In this document: positions 1-8,072 of the stretch, piece by piece
How positions within the stretch are numbered: position 1 is the first letter of the stretch
How the letters are laid out: the number at the start of each line of letters is the position of its first letter
Assembly: GCA_903827375.1 (NCBI GenBank)
Contig: CAIKHZ010000318.1
Span: forward strand, 1 to 36,402
DNA from: Akkermansiaceae bacterium
GTDB lineage: Bacteria > Verrucomicrobiota > Verrucomicrobiia > Verrucomicrobiales > Akkermansiaceae
DNA: 36,402 nucleotides
Direction of reading: 5' to 3'
Notes under the pieces: model-generated
Seen by the model: the letters and a program-made list of their open reading frames with translations, nothing else
Database searches by the model: none
Told to the model about the DNA's origin: nothing
Program-made: the position numbers and the translations under genes

Positions 1-264
1 GCCGAGGAATGCGGTTTCAGCCCGGCGCAGTTGGAGCACTATGACTCGTTCTGGGACGCCGTAAGCCGCGAACGCACACTCATGAGTGCCAAATTCGCCG
101 AAGGTCTCGCCGAGGGACTCGCCGAGGGCGAGACTCTTGGCCTAGCTATGGGTGAGGCCTTGGGCTTGCTCAAGGCCGCAGCGAGCATGAAGTCGCTGGG
201 CATCGAACCGCAGGTCATTGCCCAGGCCACTGGTCTATCAATTGAACGGATCGCCGGGTTGTAG
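1..264 (+). CDS. Rpn-family PD-(D/E)XK nuclease/transposase-like protein, C-terminal end (partial)
   Basis: The reading frame is open from base 1 to the stop at 262-264, so the gene begins outside the window; only about 87 residues are visible. The tail has the layout typical of Rpn/YhgA-like proteins (recombination-promoting nuclease or 'PD-(D/E)XK nuclease family transposase'): a Tyr/Asp/Trp-rich helix, a charged Ala-Glu-Gly stretch, then a short helix-turn-helix-like end (LGIEPQVIAQATGLSIERI). The Ala-Glu-Gly stretch is encoded by three near-identical 12-bp units at 97-132. The catalytic domain lies outside the window, so nuclease activity cannot be judged. The internal TTG at 31 is not needed as a start because the frame continues upstream. 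The family assignment rests on the tail pattern alone. Confidence 0.6.
   Translation, partial: AEECGFSPAQLEHYDSFWDAVSRERTLMSAKFAEGLAEGLAEGETLGLAMGEALGLLKAAASMKSLGIEPQVIAQATGLSIERIAGL
97..132 (+). repeat. Three tandem 12-bp units inside the Rpn-family gene
   Basis: Units gccgaaggtctc, gccgagggactc and gccgagggcgag follow each other directly and encode AEGL-AEGL-AEGE. Units of 12 bp keep the frame, so copy-number change would lengthen or shorten the charged helix without breaking the gene. Confidence 0.75.
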
Positions 265-436
265 TTCTTTCGCTGTCCAAGACAACCACAGGTCGCCGGA
301 TCACTCTGGGCACTAAGGTGGCAAGCAACCCAGATACCATGCTCTACCAAACTAACCCGAGCTTCTCAGAACGTCGTTAGATCGCTCTTTTGCATACTTT
401 TACCTATCACAAGTTTACGCACCGTTCGCTCGGGCG
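265..436. other. Intergenic region with no recognised feature
   Basis: These 172 bases lie between the convergent Rpn-family and AraC-type genes. I see no convincing hairpin plus T-run, no RNA gene and no ORF with protein-like composition. Confidence 0.5.
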
Positions 437-1474
437 TCAAGAACGAGGTCGTTTACGGGGTGCCGGGTCCAGACCAGACAGTGCCCGCCAACCCCGCGGC
501 GAACAACCCGTGCAGGCACGAAACACGCTCGAAAAATAGGCACTGGAGGCAAACCCGCAATCCAGCGCGATGGCGGTGATGGTTTGCCGACTGTCGGTTA
601 GCAAGCGTTTGGCCATGGCCACCCGCAGGTGCTGCAGATAGGCGAGCGGGGCGAGATTGGTGAGCTTGCGGCAATGATGGGCGAAGCGTGTGCGCTTGAG
701 GCCGGCTTGAGCGGCCATGACGTCCAAGGTCCACGGTTCATCCAACTCATGCTGCAATCGCTCCAGGAACATCGCCACACTGCGCTCGCCGAGCGTCAGC
801 GAGATGTGCCGAGGCGGATTGTGAGTGCGCAATAACTCAAGCACACACACCAGCAACTCGTTGATCCCCAGTGCCAACCGCGAGGCTGGCGCTGGCCCGC
901 CCCTGGCACTCTCCAGCAGATGGCCCAGAGCGGCAAAGCACCTGCCAATCTCGGGCGTGCCCGGCCACACTGGGTGTTCGTTCTCGCGCAGCAATGAAGT
1001 GAGGTCATTGAGGTCCTGACGGGATAAAACCAACCATGGTGGCCAGGTCCAAGCTTGGTGGGGTTGGCGCACGCCGACATCAAGAATCAACCAATACAGG
1101 CGACTGGCGCTCACGTGCGGGCTGCCAACACAATGCGGTTGCCACGGACGGGTGATCGTAAGGTGGCCGGGGCCCAGCGGATGAGAATGGCCGTCAACCA
1201 CAAACCCGAGGTGGCCGTTATCCAGATAGGTGATTTCAACACCTTCGTTGCGGTGTTCCGCCAAGCCCCACGTTTGATCATGCAAGGCATCCCAATAACC
1301 AATGCTGCTCACCTGCGGCAGAACTTTGCCCGGAAACGGATCGCCGGGATAGGCACCACGAGCCAACGCCACCAACTTCACCTCACCGATCGCCGCAGCT
1401 GTAACCAACGGATCACAGGTATCGGCACGATGCGTCGTGTCGGCCTCGTGAAATATTGGCGTGCGCGCTTTCAT
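437..1474 (-). CDS. AraC/XylS-family transcriptional regulator
   Basis: A DNA-binding regulator with an N-terminal cupin-like sensing domain (the stretch around HLGFVVDGHSHPLGPGHLTI resembles AraC_binding cupins) and a C-terminal double helix-turn-helix of about 100 residues. The second HTH carries the family signature (ITAIALDCGFASSAYFSSVFRACTGCSPRGWR). I chose the ATG at 1474 (345 aa); the frame stays open to an ATG at 1582, but the extra 36 residues look unlike the family. The gene starts about 117 bp downstream of the stop of the metal ATPase (10 bp if the upstream ATG is used), on the same strand, so the two may be co-transcribed. AraC cupins usually bind sugars or other small organic ligands; whether this one controls the ATPase is unknown. 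No clear Shine-Dalgarno sequence precedes either start. Confidence 0.88.
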   Translation of the reverse strand: MKARTPIFHEADTTHRADTCDPLVTAAAIGEVKLVALARGAYPGDPFPGKVLPQVSSIGYWDALHDQTWGLAEHRNEGVEITYLDNGHLGFVVDGHSHPLGPGHLTITRPWQPHCVGSPHVSASRLYWLILDVGVRQPHQAWTWPPWLVLSRQDLNDLTSLLRENEHPVWPGTPEIGRCFAALGHLLESARGGPAPASRLALGINELLVCVLELLRTHNPPRHISLTLGERSVAMFLERLQHELDEPWTLDVMAAQAGLKRTRFAHHCRKLTNLAPLAYLQHLRVAMAKRLLTDSRQTITAIALDCGFASSAYFSSVFRACTGCSPRGWRALSGLDPAPRKRPRS

Positions 1475-1591
1475 GTTGTGGGATTTACCACTGGGACAGG
1501 CGGAAACACAATCCTTTAATCGGTGACCATGGATCAAAATGACCACTGGGGCGGGCTCCCGCAGACTTCCATTGCGTTCCATCCTGAACCC

Positions 1592-3505
1592 TCAGCGCCA
1601 CAACAAGCGCAGACTGTTGAGGACAACGATGACGGTGGAGCCCTCATGACCGAGCACACCAAGCGGCAGCGGAATCCATGCACCCAAAGCTGAGATCGCC
1701 AACAAAACCACCACACCCAGCGAGATGGCCACGTTCTGGCGAATGATCGCCCGGCATCGTCGCGAGAGGGTCAGCGCCTCGAGGACTCGTTCAAGTTTGT
1801 CTTGGGTGAGGATCACGTCGGCTTGTTCGAGCACGGCATCCGAACCGCGCAAGCCCATTCCGATAGACACATCTGCGGCCGCCAAACTTGGCGCATCATT
1901 GACTCCGTCGCCGACCATCGCGACTCTCTCACCAGCGGCCCGCCACGCCTGAATGGCGGCAACTTTGCCTTCGGGCGTCAGACCGGCTTGAGTATCGTCC
2001 AGGTGCAGTTCCCTGGAGACGATTTCAGCGGCCTGGGGGCGGTCGCCAGTGAGCATGGTGACGCGGATGTTCTGGCCATGGAGTTGGTCAATAAGCATGG
2101 CAGCTTCAGGCCGAAGTGCATCACGAAACAGGATGCGACCCGCCCGAGTAGGCGAGGCAACCAGCACCTCGGTGAGGCCAGGAGCCGGATCCGGCAACCC
2201 CTCAATCCACGTGTGCCCCGGAAACAACGAACGCCGACCCAACACCGTCATCTCGCCATTCACCTCGCCCCGCAAGCCTTGGCCAGGCAGCGAGGTGAGT
2301 GTGGTGGCCGCCGGCGCATCGTGACCGTGATTGAGCAGATAGGCATTGGCAATGGCACGAGATACCGGGTGCTTCGATTGCCGCGAGAGCGCCGCAGCCA
2401 ACCCCAATACCTCGTCGTCCTCACCAGGCTCGGACGAGTCAATGGCAATAAGGCCAAGCTCACCTTTAGTTAGAGTGCCGGTTTTATCTACGGCAAGGCG
2501 CTGGATGGTGGCGAGGTTTTCCAAAGCGATGCCACCACGGAACAAGATTCCACGGCGTGCGCCAGCGGCAATGCCGGTTAGCACGGCTGAGGGGATGGAA
2601 ATGACCAACGCACACGGCGAACACACAACCAGCAAGGTCATCGCCCGATAAAACGCGGAGCGAGTGGTTTCCGTTGAGTTGAAGGCGGGCCGACCCGCGC
2701 CGTAGTGCCAGACGAAAAACATCACGATCGTGAGGGCCAAGAGGCTGATGGTGTAGCCGGTGCCGAAGCGATCGGTGAAGCGTTGCGACGGGGCCTTGCT
2801 AGCCTGAGCATCGCGGATGAGACGGATGATGCGGGCATGAGCACTTTCCGATGGCGGTCGCAACACTTCGGCGAGCAAGGGTCCGTAAGTATTAAGTGTT
2901 CCGCTGAACACCGTATCGCCGGGTTGTTTTTCCACCGGCACGGATTCCCCCGTAAGCGACGATTCATCCGCCGCAGATTGGCCACTGAGGACCCGTGCAT
3001 CGACAGGGAATTGGTGATCGGGCAGGATCCGGATTGTCTGACCCGCCATCAGGCCATCGGCATGCACCTCACGCTCGCCGCCATCGACGGCCACCAGTGT
3101 GGCGGTCTTTGGCGCATCGTGGAAAAGACTTCGAATCTCCCGCTCCGTGCGGGCCAACGCCAAACCCTCAAGCGCATTACTCAGCGAAAATAAAAATAAC
3201 AACGCTCCACCTTCCCACCAAGCACCAATCGCCGCTGCCCCGATGGCCACCGCCAACATTAAAAAGTGAATATCCAGATGAAACCGTCTCATCCGGTCCA
3301 AGGTATCAACCGCCGCATCCCACCCCCCTAGCAAAAATGCCGTGGCGTAACAGGCGTGCGACAAATTATGCAATTCTGGAATCCGGTCAAAATAGATCCC
3401 CAACAACACGCACAACCCGCAGCCAATAGCTGAGGCCAACAACACACGCCACGACGGCTCGGAGGATGATGAAGTTTCCACGGGCGAAGCATAAGCCGCC
3501 ACCAT
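1592..3505 (-). CDS. P1B-type heavy-metal-transporting ATPase, P1B-4-like (SPC / HEGST motifs)
   Basis: An integral inner-membrane pump (637 aa) that would use ATP to export a transition metal. Visible motifs: actuator TGES at about 185-188, membrane SPC at 296-298, phosphorylation site DKTGTLT with Asp340, SxxHP at about 377-380, TGDRP at 486-490, GDGVND at 532-537, and HEGST at 620-624 in the last membrane segment. SPC instead of CPC together with a HEGxT motif marks the P1B-4 group (CoaT, CzcP, CtpD, PfeT), associated with Co, Fe(II) or Zn export; P1B-2 Zn/Cd pumps carry CPC. As in many P1B-4 pumps there is no N-terminal HMA metal-binding domain; the first about 20 residues are Ser/Glu-rich, followed directly by membrane helices. 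The substrate cannot be fixed from sequence. The AraC-type regulator lies immediately downstream. Confidence 0.93.
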   Translation of the reverse strand: MVAAYASPVETSSSSEPSWRVLLASAIGCGLCVLLGIYFDRIPELHNLSHACYATAFLLGGWDAAVDTLDRMRRFHLDIHFLMLAVAIGAAAIGAWWEGGALLFLFSLSNALEGLALARTEREIRSLFHDAPKTATLVAVDGGEREVHADGLMAGQTIRILPDHQFPVDARVLSGQSAADESSLTGESVPVEKQPGDTVFSGTLNTYGPLLAEVLRPPSESAHARIIRLIRDAQASKAPSQRFTDRFGTGYTISLLALTIVMFFVWHYGAGRPAFNSTETTRSAFYRAMTLLVVCSPCALVISIPSAVLTGIAAGARRGILFRGGIALENLATIQRLAVDKTGTLTKGELGLIAIDSSEPGEDDEVLGLAAALSRQSKHPVSRAIANAYLLNHGHDAPAATTLTSLPGQGLRGEVNGEMTVLGRRSLFPGHTWIEGLPDPAPGLTEVLVASPTRAGRILFRDALRPEAAMLIDQLHGQNIRVTMLTGDRPQAAEIVSRELHLDDTQAGLTPEGKVAAIQAWRAAGERVAMVGDGVNDAPSLAAADVSIGMGLRGSDAVLEQADVILTQDKLERVLEALTLSRRCRAIIRQNVAISLGVVVLLAISALGAWIPLPLGVLGHEGSTVIVVLNSLRLLWR

Positions 3506-3509
3506 AACA

Positions 3510-3524
3510 TTGACAAGCTGTGAA
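3510..3524. promoter_or_regulatory. Imperfect dyad just upstream of the metal ATPase
   Basis: TTGACA-AGC-TGTGAA is an inverted repeat with one mismatch per arm pair, beginning 5 bp upstream of the ATPase start. It could be an operator or a chance match; no regulator is assigned. Confidence 0.2.
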
Positions 3525-3653
3525 GTTTAAGAGAAATCTATCCGCTAGCCAAAGCGGTGTCGCGCTTCGCTTGGCACACGCACTCCATGCCTGCGCAACT
3601 CACGGCCTGAGAACCTAAGCTCGCAGGAAATTCACAAACAGCCAAGGATCTAC

Positions 3654-6600
3654 TCAGGGAGCTGAGGTCGGGGTATTGGCCTGACTGATCGGCACCTCAC
3701 TGAAGGTAAGTGCCGCGATGCCATTGGTCCCCAAAAGCAGGCTGTCGCGGGAGCCATCCCAGTCGTTGTCGGCGACATAGTCGATGGTCTTGGCCTTGGA
3801 TGGGGCGCTAAGTTGCAGTTTGATGAGCTTGCCGCTGGCGCTGCCGGATTTGACCTGTCCCTTCGCTCCATCCAAATAGATGTTGATTGCATTGAGGGGA
3901 TCGAATGCCATGTCCTGACCAAATTCCAGGGCAATTTCATTTTTCTGAGGCGTGGTGAACCAAGCTTTTTTCAAGTCGGGTGCAGTGATGGGCTTGGTTG
4001 GAACTGCCCCGTAGTGGTCGCGTTCAAGCAACGGGCCCATCAGGGAGGCGAATTGTTCGTAGCCATCCCAATCGAAATGGCAAAGTCCCCTGCCATTGAA
4101 GCTGTTGACGATTCCGATGGTGGACATAACGCTCAAGTTGGAATAGAGCCTCGGCAGGGTGCGCTGCGCTTCGCGAATGCCAGCACCCTTCGGGCCCATG
4201 CTGCAGGGCAGCGGCCAAACTTGATAGACATAATAATTGCGGATATTGGGAAAATCCTGCTTCCAGGCTGCCGACAATTGAACGAAGTAATCCTGATAGG
4301 ACCGGTAGTCCCAGTCGCCTGTGGGTGCCGCTGCGCCGCTGTTATTTTCGCCTTGGTGCCACAACACGCCGCGGATGCCATGGGTTAACTTGGCGGCTTT
4401 AACGCGTGCCAGCAGTCGGCCGTAGATGGTTTCGGCATCCTCTGGTTTGCTTTCATTGCGCTGGTGTTGGTCGATGCGGGTGCCGCCCACAGCGCCATTG
4501 ATCATGCAGATGGGGATTTTATAGGTGGCCACCAAGCGGTCGGCCAGGGCCACGCCCCAGTAGCCGATCCGATACGCGTCGCCGCTGGCGGAGGAGGCAG
4601 CGGCATTGCCCCAGCCACAACTGGTGTCGCCGGCCATCCCGCCGAAACTGCGGATCCACTCGCTGGTGAACATGCCGTGCTTGCCGGCCTTGTTATCAGC
4701 AACCGTGTTAGATTGACCATTGAGAAGATAGGCGTCGCCACAGATGAGATTATTTACGGTGCGCAGCACGGCCTCGGCGGAGGCGGATTTCGTGCCGAAT
4801 TCCACTTTATACTTGATCAAGCCGGGGTTGAGTTTCACTGACAATGCATAACTGTTGTCTGCCCCGGGCTTCTGGGATTCGGTTTTGACGAGCTTGTCGT
4901 CGGCATAAAGTTTCAGAAATACTAAATCGGCAGGAGTGGCCAAGGTTCCGTTGTAATACAGAGTGCCCTCATTCTTGTCATCACGGGCATAAAACTGCTT
5001 GTCCACCGGTTGTTCATCCTTGCCCGGTGTGCGCTGCAGCCAGGGATCGTTCTGAGGTTCCGTCACTTGGATCGTGGCTGTGGCCCGCGTGGCGGTGCCA
5101 CCGTTATCAATCGCCGCAGTCACCGTGAGCGGACCGGTGTATTGCGAACGGGTGAGAATCAGCTTGCCGGGGGCGACTTTCTTAATCACTGCGCCTCCGC
5201 TAACACTCCACTTGTAATGCAAGTCCCCTGCCCCCTTGGCCGTCATGGCTTGCAGATTGGCAACGTCAGGCACAATCTCGATGGGCTCGCGGCCATTCCA
5301 CTGCGCCGGTGCCTTGAGAGTGAAAACCGGTTCTGGAATGTCTTCCTTGATCGTGACAGGTATATCGATAACCTTCACTCCGTTAGGAAAGACGGCTTTC
5401 AACTGCAGCCCATACGAGGCGTCGCCAACGACCCGGCCTGCATCGAGTTGATAGGCGAACTGATCCACGGCCACGATGGTTTCCCGCCCGTCCTTTTTCA
5501 TCACCCAATAGAGCTTCAAGGCACCACCGGCCTTGACGGAAACGGTCACCTTTTTGCCTTCATCGATTTTGATCGATGTGGGTGAGACGGCGAACTCATT
5601 GCCGGGTTGCATCAACGTTCCGACAAGCGTTTGGGCGGACCTTTGGTTCTCGTACTCCAGCTTGATCCAGTCCTCGGAACGCGCTACTTTGGACACTCTA
5701 ACTTCGTCAATATCGCCGGCAAAGCTATCCTTGCCGATGTTCATGTAAATATCATTCATCAGCGACATCGTGGCGTGCTTTGCCTCGTTGCTGCCGTCGA
5801 GCACCCCGTTGACATAAATCTTGCTGGTGCCATCTGCATAGGTGGCGGCCACATGATACCACTGGCCCATCAGCGGGATGGTTTTGCCGGAGGCTCCGCC
5901 GGGACCATCGCTGACCCAACCAAAACCGGCGGGTGATCGGAGTTGCAGATCAACCAGATTGCCATCGCCAGTAAAGCCGTTGAAGCGAGTGGCGTAGCGT
6001 CCCCAACTGAGGAGAGTGGCACCGGCGAGTTCCGGCCTGAACCACAGCTCGGAAGTAAACGGCTGATCACTGAATGGATAGGTCTTGATATGATCCCCGC
6101 AAGCAATGCCCTTCCCCGGAACAAAGTGCCGCCCCTTGCCAATCATCCCTGCTGCCACGCTCGTCCCACCATCATTCTTCGGAGTCACCAAGCCGCCCTC
6201 ATCAATGAGCGCCTCGTCCATGTGCAGCACCGAGGCATAGCCATTGGCCGCACTAAACACCTGCGCTCCGCAGGATTCGGTCGCAGCATCCGCCTTGCCC
6301 CAATACATGTTGATCTGCTGCACCGCATTGCCTTTGATCAAAGGAATCCTCACCCAAATACTCGCCGTCGCCGCAGCCGTATCCCATTGTTCGATTTGGT
6401 AGAAAAGCCTCGCTCCATCGGTGCTGGAAAACCGCAGGTCCTCACCATGAGGCTTGGCCTGACTGAAGTCGAAGCTACCCGCATTGAGACGCAGCAATAT
6501 CGGAAAATCGCTCAGTGCAGCCGTCGCCGGCAGATCGGCTCCCTGCGGTGTGGTTAGTATAGAAATTGTGGCCGCATGGCTCCAGGCTGCGTACGACTGC

Positions 6601-7778
6601 GCCACCACCTGATAGACCTTGGTCGAGCCGTCCTGCGCGGTGAGCGTGTAGTTGACTGGACGGGTGAAGTCATTGACGCTGCCTGAAGCTGGACGCAGTG
6701 TTGCGAATGGAGACAGTGTGAAGGTCGGTGCAAGGGTCTTCAATGACTGGTTGGCAGGTACGGCCATGTGAATGGAAACGCCGTCAATGTCAGCTCGCCC
6801 GAGAGCCCCGAAGGTGCAGGCGCTGATCTCCTTGGCCGAACTCTTGGGAAGAACCGTGACAGCCACCTGATAGACCGTGACTGAACCATCCTCTGCGGTG
6901 ACGGTGTAACTCACGGGTTTTGTAAAATCGATAGAGCTACCTGGGGCTGGCTTAACGGTGGCCTTTTCAGCAATTTTAATAGTGGGTGCGAGTTTGTTTA
7001 CCGGGGTACCCCATAGCACGTCCAAAGTGATATCAGTGCCGGAAATTTTCGCCTGGCCGAGATCTCCGAAGCTGAAGGTGAAGACATTCTTATCGGGACT
7101 CTTGGGCGTGGGTGCCTCATTGTCCACAAGCTGAAAACCGTTAATGATGACCTGCCCCCCCTTCCCTTCCACGATCAACTTGCCACTGGCATCGGGCTTA
7201 AGACCGGCCAAATGCGCGAAATTTTGGCCATCCGTCCAATCGAGGTTTCGGCCGCCATTGGCCACATGCTTCTCGGCGGCACCCACCTTAAAATCCTGAG
7301 CACCGCCGTCGTTGTTGTGCAAACTGGCGATGTAGATGTCATAGCTGTGTGCCGGGGTCAACCCGCTGAGGGTGAAGGCCGGTTTGTATTCCTTGAAGGA
7401 CGATGCCACTGGCGACTTCAGCAGGCGCGCGCCACCAAGACCGGTCCAGTCGGTCCAAAGCCCGCCCTCCATCGTGGTCGTGAGTCCCACTCCGGTTGGC
7501 TTGCCTACGGAATCCAGCAATTTGTCAGAGGTTGCTGTGGCACTGGAAAAATCGTTCCAAGTATTGCCGAGGTATGCCAAGGGAGCCACCCGACTGGCGC
7601 TGCCGCACGCAGCCGTGTCATGAGACCAGACGCCCTTCATGTTTGCGCTGGGGTTGCCACTGTAATTCACGTTGATGACGTTGGCTGCCACGGCCGCACC
7701 AGCTGAGGCTAACATCAGCGTGGCGAGCAGGCGGGCAATCATACCAAAGTGGCGGGACATGTGGGTGGTCGTGTGCAT
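3654..7778 (-). CDS. Giant secreted SGNH / sialate O-acetylesterase-like protein with DUF2341-LamG and Ig-like modules
   Basis: About 1374 aa from the ATG at 7778 (the frame opens at a TTG at 7808; ATG 7760 is also possible). Numbered from the TTG: signal peptide to about residue 42 (IARLLATLMLASAGAAVAA); N-terminal beta-rich domain at about 44-230; two related repeats at about 242-320 and 329-405 sharing YT(V/L)TA(E/Q)DGS-VYQV, like DUF5018-type sandwiches; DUF2341 at about 415-515; LamG/concanavalin-like domain at about 520-710; Ig-like region at about 735-920; and a C-terminal SGNH hydrolase of the sialate O-acetylesterase (SASA) type. In the last, block I is LLNGQSN (Ser about 1033), block II has NGAVGGT, block III is LWHQGENNS, and the probable catalytic His is in CHFDWDGY (about 1244). 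It probably removes acetyl groups from complex polysaccharides outside the cytoplasm. No sulfatase or sugar transporter adjoins it, so the substrate is open. Confidence 0.88.
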   Translation of the reverse strand: MHTTTHMSRHFGMIARLLATLMLASAGAAVAANVINVNYSGNPSANMKGVWSHDTAACGSASRVAPLAYLGNTWNDFSSATATSDKLLDSVGKPTGVGLTTTMEGGLWTDWTGLGGARLLKSPVASSFKEYKPAFTLSGLTPAHSYDIYIASLHNNDGGAQDFKVGAAEKHVANGGRNLDWTDGQNFAHLAGLKPDASGKLIVEGKGGQVIINGFQLVDNEAPTPKSPDKNVFTFSFGDLGQAKISGTDITLDVLWGTPVNKLAPTIKIAEKATVKPAPGSSIDFTKPVSYTVTAEDGSVTVYQVAVTVLPKSSAKEISACTFGALGRADIDGVSIHMAVPANQSLKTLAPTFTLSPFATLRPASGSVNDFTRPVNYTLTAQDGSTKVYQVVAQSYAAWSHAATISILTTPQGADLPATAALSDFPILLRLNAGSFDFSQAKPHGEDLRFSSTDGARLFYQIEQWDTAAATASIWVRIPLIKGNAVQQINMYWGKADAATESCGAQVFSAANGYASVLHMDEALIDEGGLVTPKNDGGTSVAAGMIGKGRHFVPGKGIACGDHIKTYPFSDQPFTSELWFRPELAGATLLSWGRYATRFNGFTGDGNLVDLQLRSPAGFGWVSDGPGGASGKTIPLMGQWYHVAATYADGTSKIYVNGVLDGSNEAKHATMSLMNDIYMNIGKDSFAGDIDEVRVSKVARSEDWIKLEYENQRSAQTLVGTLMQPGNEFAVSPTSIKIDEGKKVTVSVKAGGALKLYWVMKKDGRETIVAVDQFAYQLDAGRVVGDASYGLQLKAVFPNGVKVIDIPVTIKEDIPEPVFTLKAPAQWNGREPIEIVPDVANLQAMTAKGAGDLHYKWSVSGGAVIKKVAPGKLILTRSQYTGPLTVTAAIDNGGTATRATATIQVTEPQNDPWLQRTPGKDEQPVDKQFYARDDKNEGTLYYNGTLATPADLVFLKLYADDKLVKTESQKPGADNSYALSVKLNPGLIKYKVEFGTKSASAEAVLRTVNNLICGDAYLLNGQSNTVADNKAGKHGMFTSEWIRSFGGMAGDTSCGWGNAAASSASGDAYRIGYWGVALADRLVATYKIPICMINGAVGGTRIDQHQRNESKPEDAETIYGRLLARVKAAKLTHGIRGVLWHQGENNSGAAAPTGDWDYRSYQDYFVQLSAAWKQDFPNIRNYYVYQVWPLPCSMGPKGAGIREAQRTLPRLYSNLSVMSTIGIVNSFNGRGLCHFDWDGYEQFASLMGPLLERDHYGAVPTKPITAPDLKKAWFTTPQKNEIALEFGQDMAFDPLNAINIYLDGAKGQVKSGSASGKLIKLQLSAPSKAKTIDYVADNDWDGSRDSLLLGTNGIAALTFSEVPISQANTPTSAP

Positions 7779-7932
7779 TTTGTGGAACAGCCAATACTTG
7801 GTAGCCAAGCGGTGTCTTTCATCCTAGCGAGGCTGTGCCTCAGACCGAAGAGGCAAGACTTGAAGACACAAGAGCCGAAGACTTAACCGAACGGCAACTT
7901 ATTGGGCTTTTCAAGAACTCAATCTTGCGCAG

Positions 7933-8034
7933 CGACGGTCGCAGACCGCCGCTACAAGACACCTCATCGACGGTCAGACCTCCGCTACAAGGCGGGTCAT
8001 GGGCGAACTGATAGCGTCGCTCTGTGAGCGTCGC
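7933..8034. repeat. REP-like hairpin repeat cluster between dnaJ and the SGNH gene
   Basis: Two related units, 7933-7958 and 7968-7991, share cgacggtc..agacc.ccgctacaag. Each contains a short inverted repeat: cggtc-gca-gaccg in the first, ggtc-a-gacc in the second. A third hairpin, cgctc-tgt-gagcg, lies at 8018-8030, flanked by a direct repeat agcgtcgc at 8013-8020 and 8027-8034. The cluster lies 3' of dnaJ (transcribed leftward), where it could end or protect the grpE-dnaJ transcript. It resembles dispersed intergenic palindromic repeats, but only this one site is visible in the window. Confidence 0.6.
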
Positions 8035-8072
8035 GAGCCAAATCAATCGTGTAAGCCAAACTCAGGCTCCGG

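Noticed and set aside
3525..3600. Possible rho-independent terminator (aagcg...cgctt) downstream of the SGNH gene
   Set aside because: The stem is only about five base pairs and no T-run follows on the relevant strand.
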